A stretch of 64,000 nt of DNA, taken from Cryomorpha sp963741985. Lineage in GTDB: Bacteria; Bacteroidota; Bacteroidia; Flavobacteriales_D; Cryomorphaceae. Location of the stretch: assembly GCA_963741985.1 (NCBI GenBank), contig CAVUKD010000002.1:806001-870000 (forward strand). The letters run 5' to 3'. The notes under the pieces are model-generated. The model did no database searches, was not told the DNA's origin, and saw only the letters and a program-made list of their open reading frames with translations. How positions within the stretch are numbered: the stretch's first letter is position 1; the number at the start of each line of letters is the position of its first letter. Position numbers and translations under genes: made by a program. Positions 36,764-44,458 of the stretch are shown here, piece after piece.

Positions 36764-37189
36764 TTATTTGTCTAATTTTTCCTTCAAAGCTTCAATCTCC
36801 TTCTGCTGCTGCAAAAGATAGAGTGTAAGTTCTTCCACCTTTACTGTAAGCAAACGAATCGTTTCACCCGCTTTTACACCTTCTTCTTTTACTTGGTCTG
36901 CTGTGGGCATTTCAGGAAGATGACCGTTTTTGGTAATAAACGTTTCCAAATCATTTACGGGTAGAAGAAGATAATCATCCTTAAATACATAATCACCCCA
37001 TGTGCCGTCTTTAATCTTCACAAACATCTCCTCGGCAATGGAAGAACCCTCAATCCAAAGCGAATGTGCTACTGTAGAATCTTTCTTTATATATACCGAT
37101 CCGTCCACATACAATGCATAAGCAGTAAGCGCCATTAAGTTAATTGACAGAAAAAAGAAATGCCACAGAATTTTGGAAAACGTTTTCAT
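36764..37189 (-). CDS. short fibre-like coiled-coil protein with a replaced N-terminus
   Basis: The 141-residue protein keeps only the last 115 or so residues of the fibre-like family: ALYVDGSVYIKKDSTVAHS, GHLPEMPTADQVKEEGVKAG and the coiled coil ending QQQKEIEALKEKLDK. A new N-terminal hydrophobic signal-like segment (ILWHFFFLSINLMALTAYA) stands where some 190 residues of the long form would be. It is more like the copy at 43062 than its immediate neighbour at 37972. It may be a functional mini-form or an early remnant. Confidence 0.7.
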   Translation of the reverse strand: MKTFSKILWHFFFLSINLMALTAYALYVDGSVYIKKDSTVAHSLWIEGSSIAEEMFVKIKDGTWGDYVFKDDYLLLPVNDLETFITKNGHLPEMPTADQVKEEGVKAGETIRLLTVKVEELTLYLLQQQKEIEALKEKLDK

Positions 37190-37190
37190 T

Positions 37191-37985
37191 TCAATTTAAT
37201 TTTTGGCCTGTGAATACCCAGTTTGTAGTTACATCATCATAACGATAATCTATTCTCACAGTGCTATCTGCAGAAATAAACATACGACCAACCGGACTAC
37301 TTGAGCCTGTACCATCCATAATTATTGTGAAACTGAAGCGACTTACATCAAAGTAGTCTGCCACCTCACCGGTATTATGAAAATTGGTAAATCGAAATTC
37401 AGAAAAATCATAAACACTAAAAGATGTATCACCCTCTGCCGTTATAGGAATTATCGAGAAGGTGGATTCAGGACTACCATTGTGGCTTCCTCGAAATGTG
37501 CCAACAGAAAGAAACTCCCAATAGCTACCCACCAGACGAAAAGTAACGGCTACGGAATCCCTACCATCATCCAATGGATCGCAGGGATTTAGATTCTGAT
37601 AGGTAACCACATGACTCACTGTAATATCTGAAGGTCTCGGAACATTATTAAAATCACGTATTACCTCGTCCGTTGTAAGTATTTCGGATCCAACATACCA
37701 GATATGATTCGTTATTAATGAATCATCAACTGATTTGAATCGCAAGGGGGAAAGGTTATACCCGAAAATAGTGTCTGTAACATAAACGATTTGTCCAGGT
37801 ATTGTATAGGTAGTCTCAATCAAAAAATCAGCTCTTCTTATATCAGTCTTCCCATAACACGGATCATAGTTTTCACATTCTGGATTCGAGGGGTCGGAGC
37901 AAGTATTGTCTGGCTTGCAACATTGCGCAAGCAATACTATACCAAACATCAGCATTACCGTTTGAAAAAGTTTATTTCCTCTCAT
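37191..37985 (-). CDS. Cys-rich lipoprotein of the surface-module family
   Basis: The 264-residue protein has a lipoprotein signal (TVMLMFGIVLLAQC) and the motif CSDPSNPECENYDPCYG. The middle part NHIWYVGSEILTTDEVIRDF and PSDITVSHVVTYQNLNPCDP parallels the other copies, and it ends NWVFTGQKLN. It begins inside the last 14 bases of the upstream fibre-like gene, so the two are translationally coupled. Function is unknown. Confidence 0.8.
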   Translation of the reverse strand: MRGNKLFQTVMLMFGIVLLAQCCKPDNTCSDPSNPECENYDPCYGKTDIRRADFLIETTYTIPGQIVYVTDTIFGYNLSPLRFKSVDDSLITNHIWYVGSEILTTDEVIRDFNNVPRPSDITVSHVVTYQNLNPCDPLDDGRDSVAVTFRLVGSYWEFLSVGTFRGSHNGSPESTFSIIPITAEGDTSFSVYDFSEFRFTNFHNTGEVADYFDVSRFSFTIIMDGTGSSSPVGRMFISADSTVRIDYRYDDVTTNWVFTGQKLN

Positions 37986-38871
37986 CTTTTTTCCGTTTTT
38001 CCAGTTTTTCTTTTAGCGCTTCAATCTCCTTCTGCTGCTGCAAAAGATAGAGCGTAAGCTCTTCCACTTTTTGCGTAAGCAAGCGGATAGTTTCACCTGT
38101 TTTTACACCTTCTTCTTTTACTTCTTCGGCGTTTGGCATTTCAGGCAGGTGGCCGTTTTGGTCAATAAAACGCTCCAAATCAGTAAGTGGCATTAGAGTA
38201 TAGTCCGGGTGAAATACAAAATCGGGCCAGTCACCTTTTAATTTGACAAACATCTCCTCGGCTATGGAAGAACCTTCAATATACAAAGAATGATCGCCTA
38301 AAAAATTATCGGTATTGATTCCTACCTTACCATCAGGAGAAAGAGTGATAGGAACAGCTCCTGTCGAACCGTTTTTGAATTGAAAGTTTTGGTTACTTGA
38401 TGTTTTCCAGACTATTTGCGGATATATATAATTAACGTCATATCCGAGACGTACCATATTGGCTGCCGACGTCTTATAAATTCCTATACTGTTGGTCACC
38501 ATTAACTTCTCATTTCCTGAATTAAAATACCCTATTCTCGTCCTCCCACTCGCATCCACGGAAAGTAGCGGAGAAAGCTGAAACGGTATGACTTCATTGT
38601 TGAAGCCGTTTATTTTAAAGGCATAAGCAGGTCTCGTAGTGGTACTGAATTCTAAGTCAATTTGTAAGGCAGTCCCTTGTTGTAAGGCAGTCCCCTTGTC
38701 ATCCGATTGATTTATGTGCAGGGCTGCATCAGGTCTATCTTCATTGATGCCTATTCCATCCAAAGAGCTGGTCTGGTATAATGCTCCGCCAACCGTGTAG
38801 AGTCGATCCACTTGTTGAGATAGGGCAAATAAAGGTGTTAAAAGTAGCAGGAGTATCAGGTTGTTTTTCAT
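37972..38871 (-). CDS. fibre-like secreted protein with C-terminal coiled coil (copy B)
   Basis: The 299-residue protein has a signal peptide (MKNNLILLLLLTPLFALSQ). The body has repeated short beta motifs typical of trimeric fibre proteins (DAALHINQSDDKG, SPDGKVGINTDNF). The end is a region common in Bacteroidota fibre-like proteins, DFVFHPDYTLMPLTDLERFI plus GHLPEMPNAEEV, followed by a coiled coil LYLLQQQKEIEALKEKLEK. I chose the start at 38871 because copy A starts identically. A six-codon insertion repeats GTALQ relative to copy A. The fold is inferred, and partners are unknown. Confidence 0.82.
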   Translation of the reverse strand: MKNNLILLLLLTPLFALSQQVDRLYTVGGALYQTSSLDGIGINEDRPDAALHINQSDDKGTALQQGTALQIDLEFSTTTRPAYAFKINGFNNEVIPFQLSPLLSVDASGRTRIGYFNSGNEKLMVTNSIGIYKTSAANMVRLGYDVNYIYPQIVWKTSSNQNFQFKNGSTGAVPITLSPDGKVGINTDNFLGDHSLYIEGSSIAEEMFVKLKGDWPDFVFHPDYTLMPLTDLERFIDQNGHLPEMPNAEEVKEEGVKTGETIRLLTQKVEELTLYLLQQQKEIEALKEKLEKRKKDERK

Positions 38872-38893
38872 GGCGAGTGGTTTTTCGTTTTCG

Positions 38894-38926
38894 CCAATAT
38901 ACAGACCTCGATAGTTAAGTTGCAAA
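38894..38926 (-). promoter_or_regulatory. candidate promoter of fibre-like gene copy B
   Basis: On the minus strand TTTG (38926-38923), a 21-base spacer and TATATTGG (38901-38894) resemble the Bacteroidota promoter. Copy A keeps both elements and the spacing although half the spacer bases differ, which supports function. Confidence 0.5.
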
Positions 38927-39020
38927 CTTGATATTTCCTACTCTTGAACAGTTCCAATATGTTTACGAGCAGCGATTTATTTATATCTACCTGTTTATTA
39001 GTGAGTAAAAGAAATTATTA

Positions 39021-39031
39021 GGGGGGGGGGG
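39021..39031. repeat. 11-base poly-G tract upstream of fibre-like copy B
   Basis: Eleven G on the + strand lie 150 bases before the start codon of copy B and about 95 bases before its candidate promoter, in untranslated DNA. Confidence 0.9.
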
Positions 39032-39053
39032 TATAATTGAAATCCTAAGAACC

Positions 39054-39086
39054 AAAAAGCCACCTGAAAGTTCAAGTGGCTTTTTT
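39054..39086 (-). terminator. duplicated atpC terminator
   Basis: A stem AAAAAGCCAC/GTGGCTTTTT with TGAA/TTCA extension lies 20 bases after the stop of the atpC relic. It is the same hairpin as after the intact atpC, and here it would end transcription of the large cargo gene. Confidence 0.85.
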
Positions 39087-39107
39087 ATTGAAAAAGAATC
39101 CTTTTGC

Positions 39108-39337
39108 TTACTCCGCCAGGATAATCACTTTATTTTTTAGCACTTCTGCTACGCCGCCACCGATTTCGAAAAACTCTTCGTTTCCCTCGAGCGTGGTAAC
39201 TTTTACCTGTCCTTTTTTCAAGGCAGAAATCAAAGGAGCGTGATTGTTCAAAATCCCAAGACTTCCGTCAATACCGTGAACGGTAACTGCAGTTCCCTCA
39301 CCTTTAAAAAGTGCCTTATCCGGGGTTCGATGGTCAC
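39108..39337 (-). pseudogene. decayed duplicate of atpC
   Basis: It covers the length of the intact atpC (44218-44454) down to the same stop. The ATG has become GTG, and seven bases are missing after the fourth codon, shifting the frame. Many third-position and other differences are present. Its 5' end lies four bases from the stop of the 969-residue cargo gene, which marks the duplication junction. Confidence 0.9.
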
Positions 39338-39341
39338 ACTT

Positions 39342-42251
39342 CTATTTGCCCACAACCAGTTTTTCAGAGCTGCGCTCATCTCCACATACCGTCTGCACGA
39401 TATACACTCCCGATTGCAATTGATCGATATTCATCTCAACTTGCTGGATGTCGTTACCCGTTTTTTTGTGGATTAAACTACGACCCGAAAGATCAAATAG
39501 TTGGATTTCTGTGATGGGTTTTGAAGAGGAGGTTATTCGGATTTGGGAATTGGCGGGGTTGGGATGAATGGAAACAGAATTCTTTTCGAAATTTGCTCCA
39601 TTTTTCGATTCTTGATTAAGTACATTTGTATCTTTAATCCGCTGGTATGCACTTTTTGAAGCGGCGTTGGCATGATAATCATTCGAATTGTTGCAAAAAT
39701 TATAAACTTCTGAATTATCAATATATTCAAATACCGGTGTATCATAGAAGTCTTTTTTTATCTTCAAATGAATGTTTGGAACCAAATGAGCATTTGGCTT
39801 TAAATCTATAGTATTTAAAGCTTGGATTACCACCGTATAGCCATTTTCAACTGTAATATCACCGGAAATTAGTACTTCTTCGGCATTTATATAAATAATA
39901 TTTCCGATCACTTGAGAAACATATTCGCTATTAATAGTAATATTTTCATTGTACAATTCCAATAAACCCGGCATGTATTCATTAAAAATATCCGGCTGAT
40001 TATCGACCCATGTTGATTCTGGACCAAGTAAATTGATATTTTGGTTTCCATCATAAAGTAAATAAGTAAAAACTTGAGATGTATTTATTTTTTCACCTCT
40101 GCTTCCAATTTGCTGAAAATAAAAATCATGCATTAACTTGAGCTTAACCGACTTAATACTCATCAGGAAATCTTCCGGTTCATAATTAGGCATATATTGA
40201 TATTGACATTCTGGTACTGGATAAGTACTGAAAAAGCCGAAAACATGGTTTACGATAGTATCGATTCTCTCGAGAGAAAACACGTATTGATTTAGATTAT
40301 CCAAAGGAATCCATTTGGAATGAAATGAATGAGTTAAATCTCCACCATTAGCATAATCGGGATAAGCATACTTTTCCGTCGATTTATAAAAATTGGAATT
40401 GATTATTTCAGAATTAAAACTGATAGTCGCATCCATGAATAATTCCCTCGGTTCGCTGTTTACAGTTTCAATTTCAATCATTGCATATGTTGTGGTTGCT
40501 TCATAATTAAAGTCTAACGATCTATTTAAAGCAATCTTTATTTCATTAGCAAACCTGAGCTTAATTTCATTATTAATGATATATCTATTTTTAGTATAGC
40601 ATGAATCACTTTGAAAAGCGGGTTCCACGTGGTATAATTGATCATACTCTATGTTCGATTTGGAATAGAACTCAGGTTTAGGTGAGTTTAGTAAAGCCAC
40701 CAGTCCCAAAACGGTATTATAGGCTGGTAAAGCACTGAAGGCTAAATCAGCTCGACCATAACCCCAGCCATTAGTATTATTATCTGTGTACGTTACTCCT
40801 CCTGGTTGATACATTTGAGGACCTGGAGTGTAACTTGTATCAGAAATTGTTCCCTTATAAACTGTTTCTGAAAATGTAGCAATTGGTGCAGTTGGTTTCT
40901 TAGGCGCGGTTGTTTTGGGAAAGAGCTCCATACTTAAAAAATCAAACCCAACCCCTAAAATACCTTTTGTCAAACTTTTAAGTGATTTTGTTGTAAAGTC
41001 CCCTGAAGAATTAAAGTTGAGTTCACGTTTCTTACGCTGCTCTTGAAGTTCAATAGCTACTTCTACATCTGACATTGTAGCCATTGCAGAGTCCTCTTTC
41101 AATTTAGAAACAACATCATCAATAGACCAAGAGTCAATAAAAGTATTTGTCAAGGCAGGTGCCACTTTGGTCAAGAATGCATTTAGGAAATTATAATCAC
41201 TGTTATATTCGGATAATTCATCATGGTACTTTTTTAATCTTTTTTGATAGTCAGCATATAAATCATCCATTTTAGTGTAAATTCGTTGACCTGGCTCATA
41301 GGTTCCAACGTTGATATCTGACAAATTTAAAAAATCATCTAGTAGTCCAGCTTGCGTTATTTCTTGATCAATGCTTATGCCTCTAGAAGTCATCGCAATA
41401 TGGGTGGTGTTAATATCACTAAATATGAGCTGAAGTTTACCGAGCTGTGTCGAATCATTTGCTTCCCTCATACAAATACAAGGATCGAAACCCATTTGAA
41501 AATCTGTAACCAGCCAATTTACTTTAGTTGTGGGTGCCATTCTTGGGGAGAAATGCTTTCGACCTGAGGAATTTTCATCTAATGCAACGTCAAAATCTCC
41601 GATATGTCTCAAAATACCGGATAGTCCACCGCTATTAAAACTATTCTCAGTAAATTTTAGGGTCACCATGAATTCTTGGCTATTAGGAACCAAATTGGTC
41701 TTCCAGACATTGGCAAAAACGCGCATTGTTCCACGATAACGATTATAAAGTACAAAATATGGAACATTATCTGGATCTGGATAATTCTCTATTGAATTTT
41801 CCCCATAATATGTTCCAGGGGTCAACGAAGTGCTCTCGTTGCCATCAGGGTAAACTCCCAGGTTCATCCAAAGTAGTTCCCATCCATCTTCCCAATGCCA
41901 ATCACGGTCCTGATATTGATTGGCTTGCGCATGAATAAAAGTAGGACTTCCGACACCGAAAAACGGATTATTCATAGTGAGTTCGGGTCCTGTAAGATCA
42001 CTAGCCCAGCCATCATATAAACTCAAATTGAAATTCGGCGTATTCGAAGGTGGATACCAAGACCATAAATTCAACATAGAATTAAGAGTGTAGGGTCCAT
42101 TAGAGCCATCCCATTCATTTGTTAACAGTAGAAATTCAGTATTGATTGGGTTTAATGGGTTTGTACTAATATCTTTTTCACATTGCGCAAAAATTTGACT
42201 ATTCCCAATGATTATAAAGAAAAGAATCAAAATAAAAAATTTCGAGGTCAT
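39342..42251 (-). CDS. large secreted protein with type IX sorting domain
   Basis: The 969-residue product has a signal peptide (FILILFFIIIGNSQIFAQ). Residues 20-300 form a domain shared with the pseudogene at 33592-34733 (RDWHWEDGWELLWMN, RGTMRVFANVWK, TDFQMGFDPCICM). A helical charged stretch at about 320-430 follows. The central 400 residues are unrecognised. The end is a type IX sorting domain (FDLSGRSLIHKKTGN ... GDERSSEKLVVGK), which also has an SIHPNPANSQIRI lead-in. The long repeatless body suggests an adhesin or structural surface protein; this is inference. It follows the lipoprotein by two bases. Confidence 0.85.
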   Translation of the reverse strand: MTSKFFILILFFIIIGNSQIFAQCEKDISTNPLNPINTEFLLLTNEWDGSNGPYTLNSMLNLWSWYPPSNTPNFNLSLYDGWASDLTGPELTMNNPFFGVGSPTFIHAQANQYQDRDWHWEDGWELLWMNLGVYPDGNESTSLTPGTYYGENSIENYPDPDNVPYFVLYNRYRGTMRVFANVWKTNLVPNSQEFMVTLKFTENSFNSGGLSGILRHIGDFDVALDENSSGRKHFSPRMAPTTKVNWLVTDFQMGFDPCICMREANDSTQLGKLQLIFSDINTTHIAMTSRGISIDQEITQAGLLDDFLNLSDINVGTYEPGQRIYTKMDDLYADYQKRLKKYHDELSEYNSDYNFLNAFLTKVAPALTNTFIDSWSIDDVVSKLKEDSAMATMSDVEVAIELQEQRKKRELNFNSSGDFTTKSLKSLTKGILGVGFDFLSMELFPKTTAPKKPTAPIATFSETVYKGTISDTSYTPGPQMYQPGGVTYTDNNTNGWGYGRADLAFSALPAYNTVLGLVALLNSPKPEFYSKSNIEYDQLYHVEPAFQSDSCYTKNRYIINNEIKLRFANEIKIALNRSLDFNYEATTTYAMIEIETVNSEPRELFMDATISFNSEIINSNFYKSTEKYAYPDYANGGDLTHSFHSKWIPLDNLNQYVFSLERIDTIVNHVFGFFSTYPVPECQYQYMPNYEPEDFLMSIKSVKLKLMHDFYFQQIGSRGEKINTSQVFTYLLYDGNQNINLLGPESTWVDNQPDIFNEYMPGLLELYNENITINSEYVSQVIGNIIYINAEEVLISGDITVENGYTVVIQALNTIDLKPNAHLVPNIHLKIKKDFYDTPVFEYIDNSEVYNFCNNSNDYHANAASKSAYQRIKDTNVLNQESKNGANFEKNSVSIHPNPANSQIRITSSSKPITEIQLFDLSGRSLIHKKTGNDIQQVEMNIDQLQSGVYIVQTVCGDERSSEKLVVGK

Positions 42252-42253
42252 AA

Positions 42254-43060
42254 TTAGTCTATTTTACGCGCAGTTAGAATATAACTGTTCAAATAAAGGA
42301 TATAATCCATAGTATAAATCCTTGGTTGTTCAGTAAGCCTGAACATTCCATTTGGTCGTTGAGACCCGCTACCATTAAAAGAAGCTAACGAATTTCTGGT
42401 AATTATTGGAAAATCATATAAAGTATCTCCATTGTTGTGAAAATTGATCGCGACCAAATCTGCTGAAGGGTTAAAAACGTCTGCAGGATTAAAATTCTCA
42501 TCAACAATCGCAAACTTTACGTCGAATGAGTCTGTTTGATTTTCAATTTGACACCTGAAAGTGCCTAATGTTGCGAATTCATTCCAATATTTTATCAAAC
42601 GGTATGTCCTGCTAACTGAATCTATTCCTGTAGGTCTCAAATAGCATTCATGGTTCATCGGATATTTTATTACATGGCTTATCGTAATGAAGGTTGGTCG
42701 CTGGGACGAAGGTATGGTTCCATGTGTACGGTTAAACGAAGCTTCTTCAATAACTTCGGATCCCAAGTACCATTTGTGAGTTATCGAGTCACCTTGAAAG
42801 TTTGCAGTAAAGAATATATCATTGAAAAAAATGGAATCATCCCCCGCCGATACCAAACCATCATTTGTTATCAAAAATTCCTCCATTGTAAATCCGGCAT
42901 CGGGCTCTTCGACTCCATAACACGCATCATAATTCGGACATTCCGGATTGGTAGGATCGCAACATGTATTGTCATCATCGGGACCGCAAGCAGAAAACAT
43001 TAATATGAGTCCAACTGCTGTAAATGCGCTTTGAAAAAATTTATATCGTGGCATATCCAT
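42254..43060 (-). CDS. Cys-rich lipoprotein of the surface-module family
   Basis: The 268-residue protein has a lipoprotein signal (FTAVGLILMFSAC) and GPDDDNTCCDPTNPECPNYD, ending DACYG. HKWYLGSEVIEEASFNRTHG and TFITISHVIKYPMN match the family's central block, and TDSFDVKFAIVDE and LVAINFHNNGDTLYD its C-terminal block. It lies between the fibre-like gene (one base away) and the large cargo gene (two bases), so this is the intact three-gene module. Confidence 0.82.
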   Translation of the reverse strand: MDMPRYKFFQSAFTAVGLILMFSACGPDDDNTCCDPTNPECPNYDACYGVEEPDAGFTMEEFLITNDGLVSAGDDSIFFNDIFFTANFQGDSITHKWYLGSEVIEEASFNRTHGTIPSSQRPTFITISHVIKYPMNHECYLRPTGIDSVSRTYRLIKYWNEFATLGTFRCQIENQTDSFDVKFAIVDENFNPADVFNPSADLVAINFHNNGDTLYDFPIITRNSLASFNGSGSQRPNGMFRLTEQPRIYTMDYILYLNSYILTARKID

Positions 43061-43061
43061 A

Positions 43062-43979
43062 CTATTTATCCAGTTTAGCTTTCAACTTCTCAATCTCCTT
43101 CTGCTGTTGCAAAAGATAGAGTGTAAGTTCCTCCACTTTGACTGTGAGCAGACGAATCGTTTCACCAGTTTTCACCCCTTTCTCTTCTACTTCAGCCGCC
43201 GTCGGCATTTCAGGAAGATGACCGTTTTTGGAAATAAACGTTTCCAAATCATCTAAAGGTAGAAGCAGATAATCATCCTTAAATACATAATCACCCCATG
43301 TGCCGTCTTTAATCTGCACAAACATCTCTTCTGCAATTGAAGAACCCTCAATCCAGATCGAATGAGCCACTGTAGAATCTTTCTTTATATATACTGATCC
43401 ATCCACATACAAGGCATGGTCCGCAAAAAAGTCATCGGTATTGATTCCTACCTTACCATCAGGAGAAAGAGTGATAGGAACAGTTCCTGTCGAACCGTTT
43501 TTGAATTGAAAGTTTTGGTTACTTGATGTTTTCCAGACTATTTGCGGATATATATAATTAACGTCATATCCGAGACGTACCATATTGGCTGCCGACGTCT
43601 TATAAATTCCTATACTGTTGGTCACCATTAACTTCTCATTTCCTGAATTAAAATACCCTATTCTCGTCCTCCCACTCGCATCCACGGAAAGTAGCGGAGA
43701 AAGCTGAAACGGTATGACTTCATTGTTGAAGCTGTTTATTTTAAAGGCATAAGCGGGTTTCGTAGTGGTACTGAATTCTAAATCAATTTGTAAGGCGGTT
43801 CCTTTGTCATCCGATTGATTGATGTGCAGGGCTGCATCAGGTCTATCCTCGTTAATGCCAATTCCATCTAATGAATTGGTATGGTATAATGTACCGCCAA
43901 CCGTGTAGAGTTTGTCAACTTGTTGAGATATGGCGAATAAAGGTGTTAAAAGTAGCAGGAGTATCAGGTTGTTTTTCAT
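43062..43979 (-). CDS. fibre-like secreted protein with C-terminal coiled coil (copy A)
   Basis: The 305-residue protein has a signal peptide (MKNNLILLLLLTPLFAISQ) and is nearly identical to copy B over its first 190 residues. Its C-terminal third carries the additional block ALYVDGSVYIKKDSTVAHS and WGDYVFKDDYLLLPLDDLE, shared with the short protein at 36764. It ends in a coiled coil (EELTLYLLQQQKEIEKL). Similar C-terminal regions are widespread in Bacteroidota proteins labelled tail-fibre-like. It heads the intact module; trimeric assembly on the cell surface is inferred. Confidence 0.82.
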   Translation of the reverse strand: MKNNLILLLLLTPLFAISQQVDKLYTVGGTLYHTNSLDGIGINEDRPDAALHINQSDDKGTALQIDLEFSTTTKPAYAFKINSFNNEVIPFQLSPLLSVDASGRTRIGYFNSGNEKLMVTNSIGIYKTSAANMVRLGYDVNYIYPQIVWKTSSNQNFQFKNGSTGTVPITLSPDGKVGINTDDFFADHALYVDGSVYIKKDSTVAHSIWIEGSSIAEEMFVQIKDGTWGDYVFKDDYLLLPLDDLETFISKNGHLPEMPTAAEVEEKGVKTGETIRLLTVKVEELTLYLLQQQKEIEKLKAKLDK

Positions 43980-44003
43980 GGCGAATAGTTTTTTTTGTTT
44001 TCG

Positions 44004-44036
44004 CCAATATACAGACCGTAAAACATATTGTTCAAA
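44004..44036 (-). promoter_or_regulatory. candidate promoter of fibre-like gene copy A
   Basis: TTTG (44036-44033), 21 bases and TATATTGG (44011-44004) on the minus strand are conserved with copy B while the spacer has diverged. It would start transcription close to the ATG at 43979. Confidence 0.5.
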
Positions 44037-44130
44037 TTTGATATTTCCTAATCTTGATTAGTTAAAATATGTTTACGAGAAGTGATTTATTTATATCTGC
44101 TTGTTTATTAGTGAGTAAAAGAAATTATTA

Positions 44131-44141
44131 GGGGGGGGGGG
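44131..44141. repeat. 11-base poly-G tract upstream of fibre-like copy A
   Basis: Eleven G on the + strand lie 152 bases before the start codon of copy A, between the atpC terminator and the candidate promoter. Flanks are conserved with copy B on both sides. Confidence 0.9.
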
Positions 44142-44163
44142 CTATAATTGGAATCCTAAAAAA

Positions 44164-44196
44164 CAAAAGCCACCTGAAAGTTCAAGTGGCTTTTTT
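44164..44196 (-). terminator. terminator of atpDC
   Basis: AAAAGCCACCTGAA and TTCAAGTGGCTTTT pair imperfectly with a following T run on the minus strand, 22 bases after the atpC stop. Confidence 0.9.
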
Positions 44197-44217
44197 ATTG
44201 AAAAAGAATCCTTTTGC

Positions 44218-44454
44218 TTACTCCGCCAGGATAATCACTTTATTTTTTAGCACTTCTGCTACGCCACCACCGATTTCAAAAAATTCTTCATTTCCGTCGG
44301 TAGTGGTAACTTTTACCTGTCCTTTTTTCAAAGCAGAGATCAAAGGAGCGTGATTATTTAAAATCCCAAGACTTCCGTCAATTCCGGGAACCGTAACTGC
44401 AGTTCCCTCACCTTTAAAAAGTGCCTTATCCGGCGTTATAATTTCGATGGTCAT
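44218..44454 (-). CDS. atpC: ATP synthase F1 epsilon subunit
   Basis: The 78-residue protein has only the N-terminal beta-sandwich domain of epsilon (MTIEIITPDKALFKGEG, VPGIDGSLGILNNHAPLISAL, GGGVAEVLKNKVIILAE). The C-terminal helical domain that inhibits ATP hydrolysis in other bacteria is absent, which is common in this phylum. It is four bases downstream of atpD. As usual in Bacteroidota, atpDC is separate from the other ATP synthase genes, none of which are in this window. Confidence 0.95.
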   Translation of the reverse strand: MTIEIITPDKALFKGEGTAVTVPGIDGSLGILNNHAPLISALKKGQVKVTTTDGNEEFFEIGGGVAEVLKNKVIILAE

Positions 44455-44458
44455 ACGA

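Larger units (their letters stand above)
38308..39337. repeat. segmental duplication, copy B (fibre gene 5' part to atpC)
   Basis: It matches 43435-44454 in direct orientation and contains the 5' two thirds of the fibre-like gene, its promoter, the 11-G tract, the atpC terminator and an atpC copy. The fibre part differs by about 1-2 percent, the atpC part by clearly more. Confidence 0.92.
43435..44454. repeat. segmental duplication, copy A (fibre gene 5' part to atpC)
   Basis: This is the partner of 38308-39337. It contains the intact atpC and therefore is the ancestral arrangement. Confidence 0.92.

Noticed and set aside
39108..39337. A second functional epsilon subunit of ATP synthase
   Set aside because: The start is GTG and a seven-base deletion after codon four shifts the frame; no intact product is possible.
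36764..43979. A prophage or phage tail cluster, because of the fibre-like proteins
   Set aside because: There are no capsid, terminase, tail-tube, lysis or integrase genes. All products have Sec or lipoprotein signals. The neighbours are type IX cargo and lipoproteins, so these are cell-surface proteins.
33592..44454. A CRISPR array or integron cassette array as explanation for the repeats
   Set aside because: Repeats are gene-length or single tandem pairs, not short regular repeats with spacers. No attC-like sites or integrase are present.
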